The notes: generated by a model from the sequence alone, not told the origin. Numbered from the stretch's first letter, positions 46,942 to 60,135 are shown. The stretch: 64,000 bases of DNA from Bolinopsis microptera (GCF_026151205.1 NC_087078.1:18701765-18765764), one strand, 5' to 3'. Program-made: numbers and translations.

Positions 46942-47687
46942 CTGGAATTTGAATGTTTTGTCAATATTCAGTCAGTGGTAAGATATACGTTTTAATTGTT
47001 TGTAGAAATGGGGGAGGAGGATATTAATTTAACAACCGACTCTAGAAAAGGAATGGTGAGCAAATTGGCATTTTAATATCAGTATAATCCATCTAAAAGC
47101 CATTACGATGAATAATTGGTAAACATTGCCTTTTTTAATTTCTGCAAAATTTCGCTACGGTTGGTTGAATGGAGTGTCATATTGGGCGTGATTTAGGCGA
47201 CACTAAAGTCACACCCACGCTAAATTCGTGGCAGGGAAGCTAATTAAAGTGCACGCAGGAGTTGACGTTAAATGTTGTAATTTTGTTTCGTTCAGACCAC
47301 ACAGAGCTGTCAACAAAACCGAAATGTGACGCACAACACTAGAAACGCTATTTGTAGTGGGTAGAGTTTTGAGGTCATCACCGTGTTATATAACTTGTTT
47401 CTTTTACTTTTGACAACGTCAAGTAAAGTGGATGAATTAGAAGTTGTTATTTGGGGTTTTGGGGTCATCACAAAATGTAAATAAAATCCAGTACAATGTA
47501 AAAAGTGGAACAGTAAAGTAGAAAAACAAAACGTTAGTTAATGAGGATTTTAGGTCGTCAACAAACATGAATGTAGTACAGTTTATTTTTAAAAGCGTAA
47601 GTGAAAAAGTCAAGTAGAAAATAAAGAAAAATTGCTGATTACAATATATCCTTGTGTTTGAAATTTGAATAGAGGTAGACTACTTAC

Positions 47688-47782
47688 GTTCTATTGAACA
47701 TGTTGATCGCATTGATGGAGGCTTTTCTGATTTCAGGTCTTTTAACTTGTGTGGGAGTTACGACAGCATTTTCATTCTGAGG
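47688..47782 (-). CDS. Exon of the giant gene
   Basis: Acceptor TTTATTTTTGCAG|CCT and donor AATAGAAC|GTAAGT, 95 bases, phase 0 in and phase 2 out. It encodes PQNENAVVTPTQVKRPEIRK and then ASINAINMFNRT. Both splice sites are near consensus. It continues the frame of the right-edge exon (…DNVP|PQNE). Confidence 0.8.
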
Positions 47783-48597
47783 CTGCAAAAATAAATTGTC
47801 AGAAAAGCAAGCATTTTGATTAGAGTTCCAGAAATTCAGTAATATTTTAGGGAACGAACTTTCCCTCCCTCAACATTTCACCAGTTGTTGCCGGATTAAA
47901 TTAGAGACTGGTTGTGGGTAGATAAATGGTTAGAGTAACGGAAAATATTAGCTGTCAATTGCTGGGACACATGTTGAGGGACATGTGTTGATGGAGGGAA
48001 AGTCGCGAACCCACATTTGCATCATGAAAATTCACAACGCTTAGAACAACGCCAATACATTAAAAATACACTAGAAGGTGGAAGATAATTAGCTATAACT
48101 CAAAGCTAGAAGAGATTGCTGTCACCACTAACTGATTACAACCGCAAATGATAGCACCCCGTATTATAACCCTTACACAGGTGTTTATTTAAACGTTATA
48201 GGAACAGCGTGACAGTCAATTTCAGTGATTCAAGGAGATAATCCAATGTCTCGTGACAATGATCTAGATTTATCGTTATGCATACGAATAGCGCCTGGCG
48301 GCAATGTTATTACGATACTGATCGATACATTAAAAGACTTCAGCCTAGCACCAGTTTTAATATTGTAGACATTGTCTTCGGACGGTTATATCTAATGAAG
48401 GGACCTGTTATCAGATTCTAGACTAAGGTGCACCCGAACAGCCAGGTATAACAATAAACATTGTAATGCACAATACGGACTTCGCTTGAACTTTTCGATC
48501 CTCTTTTAACGAAAAGTGAGAAGAAAATAAATTACGATTAGATACAAGATTCCTCATCTCATGATGTTGAGGAACAGCTACAAAGCAGGTTCCGTTA

Positions 48598-48764
48598 GAG
48601 GTCGTTCACATATTACGTAATCAGGTTTTGGACAATTTGTAACCCCCCCCCCCTCCCCCTCCGTAATCAGTTTTACACATAGCTATTGTGTACAAATTAC
48701 AATAGTGTAATCATTTGGAAACCCCCTTTCCCCTCGGCTGATTACGTAATATGTGAAAGACCCC
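48598..48764. mobile_element. MITE with CACATATTACGTAAT inverted ends
   Basis: Left end ggtcgttcacatattacgta and right end tacgtaatatgtgaaagacc are inverted copies with one mismatch across ~24 bp, 165 bp apart. There is no coding capacity; the interior holds C-rich tracts. A half copy lies at 50641-50668. Confidence 0.8.
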
Positions 48765-49046
48765 TTATTTGTCTTGCCCATAGGTTTCCAATTCAGCCTC
48801 CGAAAACATGTATGATTATGAGGCATAAATCTAAAGACCGAAGTAGTAAGTTGCACTGTAAGTATTGGTGGGGAGCATCACGGCTCTCAGCAATACGTGT
48901 GACAAAATCAAATAGAGCGAATAACTTAACTATTATGAACCAGTAAATAAATAGTACAACCAACATTTCAGCACGCAGTTGCCTTTTACTAAGGTCATGA
49001 CTAATGATTACGAATCATTTGTTATAAAATTCCTAACATTTTTAAG

Positions 49047-49427
49047 TTATTTGATAACCTCCTTCATGATGAAGATGACATCATGATTGAACTCATCTAC
49101 CTTTACAAAAGAAAGTGCTCAGAATTTATAGCAAACCCAGAATGTTGGTGCTCTAAAGATAGCGATACTGCGAAAGGTGGATATCGTCGAGCAATTTGGC
49201 CCTTCGACAGTTTGACTGTTTTTGTGCCGTGTCCAAAGAGACAGAAAAAAATGAGGTTTCACGTACAGGTAATCACATCATGCGTTCAATTCCGTTTCAA
49301 AGAGAACCATTTCCTGCAATTATTAAGCATGCTGCCTGCCTGCACAATTTTGAATTTGAAGCATGATAATAATCAACGTAACGCGCGCGTCAAGCGCCGC
49401 GCTAATCTAATTGAAAGCGCAGTGTAG
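49047..49427 (+). CDS. Open frame of unknown nature, possibly a transposase remnant
   Basis: After a pyrimidine-rich acceptor (AACATTTTTAAG|TTA) the frame is open for 126 codons to TAG; ATG at 49083. It includes LFDNLLHDEDDIMIELIYLY, FIANPECWCSKDSDTA and VQFRFKENHFLQLLSMLP. The last stretch faintly recalls the helix before the catalytic domain of Harbinger-like transposases, which is weak. A CAG|GTAATC donor at 49268 could end an exon. It is not recognised with any confidence and may be chance. Confidence 0.25.
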   Translation, partial: LFDNLLHDEDDIMIELIYLYKRKCSEFIANPECWCSKDSDTAKGGYRRAIWPFDSLTVFVPCPKRQKKMRFHVQVITSCVQFRFKENHFLQLLSMLPACTILNLKHDNNQRNARVKRRANLIESAV

Positions 49428-50640
49428 ACCACAAATTGCGAGCTCGCGAGCCACGACTTTGTCTTATTTTGAACTCCTAGTGTCCCATAAACTAGTTAGA
49501 ACTGCGCTAAATCTAATTTCTCTCACACTGAAGCCATGACCCTATGGTGAAGCCTTTACTTAGCCGCTTCATTCAGGTTATTTCCATGAACATTCTCAAG
49601 TTGGGGCCAGCATCGCTAATTTAAATCGTTGGTAGAAGAGAGACTTTAAAATTACGCTAGACTGTTGCACATTTAGCCTTGCGTTTTGTGAGTGTTAAAT
49701 TCAGCGGAAATTCACGAAAGAATTTCTTTGAAGAATAATATTAATATTCAGACACATAATCTCCTTAACTTCGTACACAAACGTTAAGTCACGAGAAATC
49801 AAGATTTGTGGCCACCGCGGCACCGCCGTTTTAATGTTTTGTTACGACAATCATTCACCGACCCAGTCATTGAAACGTGACACGAAGCATCCTAATCACA
49901 GGACGGTAAAGAGTGCAAATAGTTAACATTCCACAGAAGGTTTATACAGTACGTGATATTTTATTTTTGTAATTCACTTTTCTCGAAGTATTGGGTCCTA
50001 CTGCATATTATGCAACCTTTCAATTCGATTATCCTGTACATAGTTCCTAAACTAAAAACATCACATGCGGCCTTTCTTCAGCTTTCACATTTCAGGTTAT
50101 TTTTATAGAGGGTCTCAGTTTACAAGTATTTATATACCCAAGTTAAGCGTATATTCATTCAGACTTTTACTTAAGTCTAGTTATACATTACTATATCATA
50201 TATTATCGAACTAAGGTGTAGTATTGCCAGATCCAAGTTCATTTTGTAACGGAGTTTTATATTAACAGAAACGATGTAACAGAGTCGATATATTTTAATG
50301 TTGCCATGGGGTGGCAAGTCCCCATACATCGTGGTCCGGTAGTTTCATTGCGTCCTAATATAATGCAATCTTGTCACCGACCAATGATTAATAACTGTGT
50401 AATGGGATATTATATGATAAATAATTGTGGGGATAATGAGTTAAATTAAGATTACACTTGTCCTCAAACGAATCAAATTAAGATACATTTCCTCTGCTTA
50501 CATATCGATATCAATATTATCAGATAAGGGTATTTGTGAACAATTACATAGTGCATGGTAGGTCAATGTCACCAGTTTGACCTATTCATATTCTTCACTA
50601 ACAATGGAGGTAATATTAGAAGGCACCTGGCACAACCACA

Positions 50641-50668
50641 AGGGGACCGTTCACATATTACGTAATCT
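50641..50668. mobile_element. Solo end of the CACATATTACGTAAT MITE
   Basis: ggggaccgttcacatattac then gtaatc matches one terminus of the element at 48598. No partner end was found nearby. Confidence 0.6.
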
Positions 50669-51556
50669 TTTTTTACGATTTTTACCCAATATTAATGTAC
50701 AGATGCAGGGTTATCCAGAATTATTGTACATTCTGCAGAATTTTCCAGCTAATATTCCTCCGAGAAGTGTGATGTTTTTAATAAACTGAACAATTATATT
50801 ATTGTAGTTTTACTGCCTCTCAATGTGGAGTATATTTGATAAGTGCGGCATAAAGGCAAAGTAGCGTTGAGTAAAAATTAGCGCCAAAGAAACCATATAG
50901 TTTTAACATTAGTATGGTTACTTGTTTTCTTCTGCTTTCACCTTTCGGGTAATTTTCAGTTATTATTAGTTATACACTGTAATGTTTACACGGAAACATT
51001 AAATGTATCAAATAATAAAACTTGTACACTCTTCTAATATTCCATTACATAATACATATTTTATTAAAAAGGGGTGATGTTTGTGATATTTTGGATGAAA
51101 TGGCTGTTTATTTCAGCAAAGGCGACGTGGGGCTTCAAAACCGGCCGAGTATGAGAAATAAGCAGTTCCAGAGAACCCATAATAGTTAGTATGGTTTAGC
51201 TGACCGCGTCACACCACGTGACACGATCCAGGGCGGAAGTGGTTATTCCCTTGAGAATAACACATGATAACAAGTAATTCTTATATCACCTGGGATCAGC
51301 ACTGCACAATATCCTCTGACAGTATCCTTTTATTATTTACTACTACCTACTTAGACAATATCCCTGTCTAGTGTCTACTCTCATTGTCAAGCTACCGTGT
51401 GACACTTGAGTAAGTGTTCGTACCGAGCAGTTTTTCTCAAGAAGAAGAGTTACTAAACCTGAAGGAAGACCAAGAAAGAAGGAGGGCTGTATTTACATGG
51501 GTTCTGTTTGAACTTTACACACTGAGTTAGATACTGACCGTTACACAAAGAGAAAA

Positions 51557-52699
51557 CTACAAGACAGCTACATTTGCTACAAGACAGCTACATTTGCTAC
51601 AAGACAGCTACATTTGCTACAAGACAGCTACATTTGCTACAAGACAGCTACATTTGCTACAAGACAGCTACATTTGCTACAAGACAGCTACATTTGCTAC
51701 AAGACAGCTACATTTGCTACAGACAGCTACATTTGCTACAAGACAGCTACATTTGCTACAGACAGCTACATTTGCTACAAGACAGCTACATTTGCTACAA
51801 GACAGCTACATTTGCTACAAAACAGCTACATTTGCTACAAGACAGCTACATTTGCTACAAGACAGCTACATTTGCTACAAGACAGCTACATTTGCTACAA
51901 GACAGCTACATTTGCTACAAGACAGCTACATTTGCTACAAGACAGCTACATTTGCTACTAGACAGCTAGATTTGCTACAAGACAGCTACATTTGCTACAA
52001 GACAGCTACATTTGCTACAAGACAGCTACATTTGCTACAAGACAGCTACATTTGCTACAAGACAGCTACATTTGCTACAAGACAGCTACATTTGCTACAA
52101 GACAGATACATTTGCTACAAGACAGCTACATTTGCTACAAGACAGCTACATTCGCTACAAGACAGCTACATTTGCCACAAAACAGCTACATTTGCTACAA
52201 GACAGCTACATTTGCTACAAGACAGCTACATTTGCTACAAAACAGCTACATTTGCTACAAGACAGCTATATTTGCTACAAGACAGCTACATTTGCTACAA
52301 GACAGCTACATTTGCTAGAAAGACAGCTACATTTGCTAAAAGACAGCTACATTTGCTACAAGACACCTACATTTGCTACAAGACAGGTACATTTGCTACA
52401 AGACAGGTACATTTGCTACAAGACAGCTACATTTGCTACAAGACAGCTACATTTGCTACAAGACAGCTACATTTGCTACAAGACAGCTACATTTGCTACA
52501 AGACAGCTACATTTGCTACAAGACAGCTACATTTGCTACAAGACAGCTACATTTGCTACAAGACAGCTACATTTGCTACAAGACAGCTTCATTTGCTACA
52601 AGACAGCTACATTTGCTACAAGACAGCTACATTTGCTACAAGACAGCTTCATTTGCTACAAGACAGCTACATTTGCTACAAGACAGCTACATTTGCTAC
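51557..52699. repeat. 20-bp minisatellite (acaagacagctacatttgct)n, ~57 copies
   Basis: A highly uniform array; two units lack two bases and one has an extra base. Twenty is not a multiple of three and the unit has no stop in any plus frame, so all three plus frames are open for up to 370 codons and cycle through the same 20-residue peptide. I regard these as repeat artefacts. Confidence 0.97.
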
Positions 52700-53885
52700 C
52701 TGGTAGATAGTTTGACAAATAACTTTCAGCTGGAATGATTGCTTTGCTATAATTTGCCATCCCAATCTTAGTGGCCACTGGTTTTGACATGTTATCTGTA
52801 TAATTATAAGCCTATAACACTGGTTTCTTTATGCTATTTTTGGAGATAAAGAGGGATAAAAAATGTAACCAGATCAGTTGATAATTTGTATTCTTAAAGA
52901 AACGTATCTCCGTTACACACTGTAGCATAAGCTTAGAGACTATATAGTTTTCTAGGGTGAGATGAATAACACAAATACAATATGATACTCATTTACAAAG
53001 ATTATTAACTAAACAGGAAATATTAGAGAGCCTCCTATTCGTATAGTGTTACAACAAGACTTTTCCAGCAACGACTTGTTTCTATTGTAAAATAAGTATA
53101 ACTTAGCTCTTCACTGTGTATGGCGACACTGCATTAACTAATTCACTGACTTTCCAAGAGGTGTGTTGAGTTTACTACAGGCTTCAAGCTAATTCTACAA
53201 ACTACTTGAGTCAACAACTTTGTTATGAATATAGTGTAATTTAACAGCTCAGCAATGTTCCACTGCCAAAATATATTTAAACCTGTTACATGCCAAAAAA
53301 TGTCAATTCCGCTATTTCAATAAGTCAACACTTTTAAATAGTTAGACGTAAAATATGTAAAATATGTACGTTTGTTGTGACACGTGACATATCTGTTAGC
53401 CGTTTTGTCCCCAGATACCACTACAATCATCCCGTACAGCTATGTGTTGTTCACAAACTTCACATACATTCCTCGTAAACTCCAGAAATGAAGCTGGCGT
53501 GTGTGAGTAACAACATTAAGTGATAAGATGCTTGTTTTTATACCGCATGAAATCTACGAACATTAAGTGTCTCTGTGTGTGTGTAGCATGTATTGTAGCA
53601 CACACTACACTGTGTATACACTTACTTAATTACGAAGCAACTACACCGTGTTTATCTCAATATTAACATTTATATCCTAACATCGCATCTTAACCATGCG
53701 TGATATGTATCTTTACCAATTAAACCATGTTTTTAACATGTATTTTAACATTTTAACATTATTTTATCATGTATTTAGCACTTACACTGAGCAAAACGGG
53801 CTGGTTTCGTTCTAAGAAGTGGGGTAGAGAATGTTAGTTTGGCACCACGTACAGATACCGTTATTCAATATAAGTTCACACTGTT
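52700..53885. other. Intronic, non-coding
   Basis: AT-rich with short tgtgtg runs near 53575. No exon was seen. Confidence 0.4.
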
Positions 53886-54331
53886 TCTCCCAGTACTACT
53901 GCAGTACACGTCCTATACAACACACATTAAATATCCTGTCTCTCCCAGTACTACTGCAGTACACGTCCTATACAACACACATTAAATATCCTGTCTCTCC
54001 CAGTACTACTGCAGTACACGTCCTATACAACACACATTAAATATCCTGTCTCTCCCAGTACTACTGCAGTACACGTCCTATACAACACACATTAAATATC
54101 CTAAATCACACTGTTTCTCCCAGTACTACTGCAGTACACGTCCTATACAACACACATTAAATATCCTGTCTCTCCCAGTACTACTGCAGTACACGTCCTA
54201 TACAACACACATTAAATATCCTGTCTCTCCCAGTACTACTGCAGTACACGTCCTATACAACACACATTAAATATCCTGTCTCTCCCAGTACTGCAGTACA
54301 CGTCTTATACAACACACATTAAATATCCTAA
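53886..54331. repeat. 55-bp minisatellite, ~8 copies
   Basis: The unit contains tctcccagtactactgcagt, then acacgtcctatacaacacac and attaaatatcctg. Copies are nearly identical. Two units end instead in ctaaatca, and one is missing tac. Confidence 0.95.
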
Positions 54332-54830
54332 ATCATATTAAACATGTACTAAGGTAGTACCTAAACAAACAGTTCCCTCTGCACGCACTACTCACTACTA
54401 CTTTAGTGTTTGAACTTCTAAATATTTGTAATTTTAGGTTCCCTTAGCGTAAATAAATTAGGATAAATTTAGAAATAACCTAGTAACTTTATAAATAGCC
54501 TCATTAAAACTTTTAAAACAATTTTACCACTATTTTCTCAGTCTGTTAGTCTGACTAATGACTTCCTGTTATTACGGCTGGTAAGCAAGGTTAGCGTGGT
54601 ATGTCTGGCATTTAGAATATGTTTTGCGAGTAACCCCGTAACCTAAACCCCGTAACCTAGTATATAATCTAACAGCGAGTATCTTTACCTCTATTTACTG
54701 ACTACCTCCTATTAGAATGTCTGGTAAAGTTAATATCTAAACGGGGTATTCAGCGTTTAAACAGGTCTTAAAGTATCCTAGATAGGTAATCTAATTCTAG
54801 AATATAATCTTGCAATAAAAAGCTTGGATT

Positions 54831-54950
54831 CAGGTATGTTCAGGTATGTTCAGGTATGTTCAGGTATGTTCAGGTATGTTCAGGTATGTTCATGTATGTT
54901 CAGGTATGTTCAGGTATGTTCAGGTATGTTCAGGTATGTTCAGGTATGTG
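54831..54950. repeat. 10-bp tandem repeat (caggtatgtt)n, 12 copies
   Basis: Perfect but for one t-for-g change. Each unit contains CAG|GTATGT, a complete 5' splice-site consensus on the plus strand. Confidence 0.95.
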
Positions 54951-57035
54951 ATGGAGGCCTAGACCCCGGTTTTAACAAATCCCGATAATACGACCAGACG
55001 TATTGAAAGGTATTCTACGTCACTGGAAAGTGAAAGTTATGTGAGAATATACGGATTTAAGGAGTAAGGGGATGAGAAATGTTGATAGTAGGGGGACTCA
55101 GGAATGCCACGCCCTATTATGGAATGCCACGCCTACAGTGTAAACATGATACGTATTCACTAATTGATAGGCTGTCTGAATAGTATCGGGGGAGAATTGA
55201 ATTGGATGTATATATGAGAAATGTCAAGCTAGACCACATATTTTATTACTCTAATGTTGTAGCGCCTCCCTACAATTTGTGCCCCAAATTTTAAAAGGGT
55301 ATTTTGGTTTACCCTCAGGATATAATGACCTCACTAGTATTTAAAATGTACATTATACAATGTATACAATGTATACGATGTACCATCGAATGTAGCGTTA
55401 CAAATGAAAGTACCAAAGAGAAACTACACACTTGAATAGACATGATAACGCGACACACAAACCGTCAACGAGAAACAAATTAAGCGACCGATATTACAAT
55501 ATCCCCAATACGTTACTACTAATAGTATCCACTATTTTAATTAAGTATCAACTTGCATTTTATCGGTATTTATTGTCGCTATTTTATCGCTATTATTTAG
55601 TATCGCCTTGTGTTATTTAATAAAATGATTTCTGAATTAGAAATGTTCTAATGCTCAGACATATGATTACACTACACTATTTGATAACACTACAGATCTG
55701 TAACAGATCTGCCAAAATATGACAGATTAGCCGGCAGTTATTTCCAGATCATTAGTCAATATTAACCATCATTCACTAATCTAAGACTCATGACATGTGA
55801 CATGTGACATGTGAAGGAAGTTGCCTAAATTTCCATGATAAATTTCAAGAACCCTAACTTTTAACATATATCCGTCAGGAATGTATAAAACTGGAAATTT
55901 GTAAGTACTAAGTACATTTCTTTCTGCAGAATAACTGTGAACGAAAACAGGTATAACGTCATAAATATTAGCCACCTAGGCAGAATAATATGTACGGGCA
56001 AGTTCTGTAACTTTACTGTGATGATAACATCCTAAGTTCACAACTCTATCATTGTCGACAAGTGAGCACTTGCTAACGTCAACTTTCTGCGCTTCAATCC
56101 CACAATTATGGGGATGTTAATAGATACTTAACTTTAATGTGACATGTAACAACTTTAGTGTTTAATGTGACATGTAACAACTTAGTGTTTAATGTGACAT
56201 ATTAGAGCGGGTAAAAGCCAGTCCAAACCCTGGCTCCATATCATGAAGGCCTCGTTTCAATTTGTATTGAAAAGCACCAATATAAAAAACTTTAGTGATT
56301 AATGTGACATGTAAAAACTTTAGTCCAGTGTAATTCTACGAGGGAACATTGTAAGAGCCTTTCTACTTTAAAGGGTACATTAAAATGAGCTTTAGTCTGA
56401 ATGAGCGAGGTAACGTAACTGGTAACCCTCTAGATGTGTGTCTGGGTGTGTGTGATGTAAGTTATGTAAGGTGCGGACCTACCTCTAGATGTGTGTCTAC
56501 TGTCTGGGTGTGTGTGATGTAAGTTATGTAAGGTGCGGTATGAATGGTATTTTCAGGTAAGATAACGTCATTATAATCACCTTTAACACTGACGCTCGGG
56601 AAACTTGGTGTAAAAGTATAATGTAATCGTTAAAACTTACATAAGTTTATATTGTATAACTTGAGTGACGTAATATAACGTCACTCTTGCGTTTTTTAAA
56701 ACTTCTGCTAACAACTTGTTAAGTGTGTAGCTTAGTACCTCGTATAAGTCGACATTCTAGAATATCAGCTTGATCTAATTTAAATATTTTTATAAGATTT
56801 TCAAACTGATTACGGTGACATTATCATCGAGGTAGATTGATGTCCACTAAGATTATCAGAATTAAGTAAAATAATAATAAGTAAAGTTCATGATCATTAG
56901 GGTTCCTTATGACTGAGTAGTGAGTATCTGCAACCATTAATTTAGCAGGATGGAACCAGCTGCGAGTAGCAAGCAGTTCAAAGCAACTCTTTACAATATC
57001 AAGACCTGATTTAAATATTATCTGGCCTCTAGCTC
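54951..57035. other. Intronic, non-coding
   Basis: It contains short direct repeats only: aatgccacgcc near 55103-55132, tgtgacatgtaacaactt(tagtgttt) near 56140-56200, and tctagatgtgtgtc… near 56432-56540. No gene was seen. Confidence 0.4.
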
Positions 57036-57533
57036 GGTGCAACGGAGGGGCGTGCGCAGGGGGGAGGCAGTGTAACGGAGGGGCGTGCGCAGGGGGGAGG
57101 CAGTGTAACGGAGGGGCGTGCGCAGGGGGAGGCGGTGCAACGGAGGGGCGTGCGCAGGGGGAGGCGGTGTAACGGAGGGGCGTGCGCAGGGGGGAGGCGG
57201 TGTAACGGAGGGGCGTGCGCAGGGGGGAGGCGGTGCAACGGAGGGGCGTGCGCAGGGGGGAGGCGGTGCAACGGAGGGGCGTGCGCAGGGGGAGGCGGTG
57301 TAACGGAGGGGCGTGCGCAGGGGGGAGGCGGTGTAACGGAGGGGCGTGCGCAGGGGGGAGGCGGTGCAACGGAGGGGCGTGCGCAGGGGGGAGGCGGTGC
57401 AACGGAGGGGCGTGCGCAGGGGGAGGCGGTGTAACGGAGGGGCGTGCGCAGGGGGGAGGCGGTGTAACGGAGGGGCGTGCGCAGGGGGGAGGCGGTGCAA
57501 CGGAGGGGCGTGCGCAGGGGGGAGGCGGTGCAG
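57036..57533. repeat. G-rich ~32-bp minisatellite, ~15 copies
   Basis: The unit is cggaggggcgtgcgcagggg with gg(a)ggc(g/a)gtg(c/t)aa, varying by one G. It is a GC island in AT-rich DNA with all G-runs on the plus strand. Frames on either strand are repeat translations. Confidence 0.95.
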
Positions 57534-58733
57534 GCCATGTTTTACCTACTATCCTGCTTTACCTACTATCCAGATCTTTCCGGGCTAAAACGTGTATCTT
57601 CAAGGATTTCCTGGTTCAATTTCCTGATTCATAATGATAATGCCAAGCTCAGGGAATGAAGTTTCGCTTTTGCAGCGTGTAATGATACTTAACATCAATA
57701 TAGAGCTCTACAGTACAGTAAGAGTGGGAGTCGCTTATTATATTACATATTATTTAATGTCATGATATATCATATAATGTAAATAAAATATAAATATTGT
57801 TTACACGGAATATTATAAATGGACCATTGCCCTCTGTTCATGAGATCATAACCCATTACTAATATTCTTAAGATAATACGAGTTTTACAAAGAAACAATT
57901 GTCATGGCGTAACGAACTCTCCATCCATCCATTAATTCTGAAGAAACTTCCCGAGTTACAATACAATGACGATGGTTTTTATTGGCGTATTAATTAAGGA
58001 CGTCAATTGTTCATTTAAGTACGTGTGTAGGGAGGAGGATAATGGACTTTACCTGTTAGATCATTCTTCAGTTATATATAATAACTTATAATCAAAGGGC
58101 GTCCTCTATGGTGTCCTTTACTTGCAGCAGAGATATTATATGTTTTACAACAGGGATAATCTTTACTTTGTTACAATTAACAATATTACATAATATCAAC
58201 ACCCTTTATATGGTTATGATCCAATATCTCACCTACGTTAATGTAACTTTTGCAAAAAAACACGAACGTAATAGACTAATATCCTTAATTACTTCTAAAG
58301 CTGGTATTTGCAATGAAACAGCCTTCTGCAAAAATTACAGCTGTCCGATATCTAATAGTAATGTGACATAATATGAAAAGCTAATTTCAGACCAGATGCA
58401 ATATTTCCCAACTATTTTCGCAACCACTATGAAAAAGCACAGCTACGCTACGCTGCCTTAAGATTAGATTTAGATCTTCTAAAGCTAGATTAGATTACTC
58501 AGCCCCCTCATTTTCAGTGCCAGTGTAACCTCGCCGCATTCCAAAACAAATACCAATCACAGAATCAGGTGCACAGTACACCTGAAGCTGAGTAACATGA
58601 GTAACATGAGCCTGAGCGCGGCTCCCACATTACATATGAGATTGTGTGTACTGTGTAGGCTCTCTGTAATGGCTGCATGTTAGGGCAAATAACAGAGAAT
58701 GTAGGCAGGTGGTCACTACTCACTACAGCATCT
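57534..58733. other. Intronic, non-coding
   Basis: AT-rich. An 87-codon ATG frame at 58108-58371 has no supporting signal. Confidence 0.35.
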
Positions 58734-59363
58734 GGTGTGGGGTAGTATTGCACTCTGGTGTGGGGTAGTATTGCACTCTGGTGTGGGGTAGTATTGCACT
58801 CTGGTGTGGGGCAGTATTGCACTCTGGTGTGGGGTAGTATTGCACTCTGGTGTGGGGTAGTATTGCACTCTGGTGTGGGGTAGTATTGCACTCTGGTGTG
58901 GGGTAGTGTTGCACTCTGGTGTGGGGTAGTATTGCACTCTGGTGTGGGGCAGTATTGCACTCTGGTGTGGGGTAGTATTGCACTCTGGTGTGGGGCAGTA
59001 TTGCACTCTGGTGTGGGGCAGTATTGCACTCTGGTGTGGGGCAGTATTGCACTCTGGTGTGGGGTAGTATTGCACTCTGGTGTGGGGCAGTATTGCACTC
59101 TGGTGTGGGGCAGTATTGCACTCTGGTGTGGGGTAGTATTGCACTCTGGTGTGGGGCAGTATTGCACTCTGGTGTGGGGCAGTATTGCACTCTGGTGTGG
59201 GGCAGTATTGCACTCTGGTGTGGGATAGTATTGCACTCTGGTGTGGGGCAGTATTGCACTCTGGTGTGGGGCAGTATTGCACTCTGGTGTGGGGCAGTAT
59301 TGCACTCTGGTGTGGGGTAGTATTGCACTCTGGTGTGGGGCAGTATTGCACTCTGGTGTGGGG
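58734..59363. repeat. 23-bp minisatellite, left part
   Basis: About 27 units of ggggtagtattgcactc plus tggtgt, with tag/cag alternation at one site. It ends abruptly at the hAT-type element. Confidence 0.97.
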
Positions 59364-59971
59364 CAGGCACGTAGCCAGGGGGGGGGGCTAGGGGGGCGGC
59401 AGCCCCCCCCGGAAAAAATCGAACCCCAGAAAAAAGATAAGCCCCCTAGTCCCCATGGTCGCCTGGTAACTGGGCTGTGTTTATGACTGCAGTCAGTCAA
59501 AGATTTGAACTGTGGATTAGTAAATATATGTCATTAAATCCAAGCAAACATTCTAGAAGACTTCTATAATTATAGTCAATAGTGTCCCCTAGACCGTAGG
59601 AAATGTAAAAATCTTAAGACGATGAGGCCTGAGTAAGTCGTAAATTCTGATTGGAGAATGCAGATTGCTGTTGTGAAGTTACCAAATTTACGTGAGTACT
59701 TGATTCTTTTCAATCCCAGTTTATTGCTGTCCTACAAATTTCTTTAATGCCAAATGTCGTCTAAAACACCCTGTTTCGCAAAAAATTTCCGGGGGGCTGC
59801 GCCCCCGTAGCCCCCGCCAAGGGGCTCCGCCCCTGGACCCCGCTGGGGGCTGCGCCCCCAGACCCCTGCCACAGCTTGCTCGCTTCGCTCGCTGCGCAGC
59901 TTGATTGGACGCGTCGGCTCGCTTCGCTCGCCGACAGCCCCCCTCAAAGAAAAATCCTGGCTACGTCCCTG
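59364..59971. mobile_element. Non-autonomous hAT-type element, 608 bp
   Basis: Its ends are CAGGCACGTAGCCAGG and CCTGGCTACGTCCCTG, 16-bp terminal inverted repeats with one mismatch and the CAGG start seen in hAT elements. The host gtgtgggg is present on both sides (59356-59363 and 59972-59979), an exact 8-bp target duplication as hAT transposases make. No transposase frame is present. The interior is GC-rich near the right end, with self-complementary stretches (gggggctgcgccccc, cgctcgcttcgctcg). Confidence 0.85.
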
Positions 59972-60135
59972 GTGTGGGGTAGTATTGCACTCTGGTGTGG
60001 GGCAGTATTGCACTCTGGTGTGGGGTAGTATTGCACTCTGGTGTGGGGTAGTATTGCACTCTGGTGTGGGGTAGTATTGCACTCTGGTGTGGGGTAGTAT
60101 TGCACTCTGGTGTGGGGTAGTATTGCACTCTGGTG
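59972..60135. repeat. 23-bp minisatellite, right part
   Basis: Seven further units of the same 23-mer in register once the 8-bp duplication is removed, so the array predates the insertion. Confidence 0.95.

Noticed and set aside
51557-52738. 370-codon repeat protein
   Set aside because: All three plus frames are equally open because of the repeat unit; no start or end signals.
57018-57634. Arg/Ala/Gly- or Pro/His-rich repeat proteins
   Set aside because: Products of the G-rich minisatellite in several frames.
58108-58371. 87-codon ATG frame
   Set aside because: Length expected by chance in such DNA; no motif or splice support.
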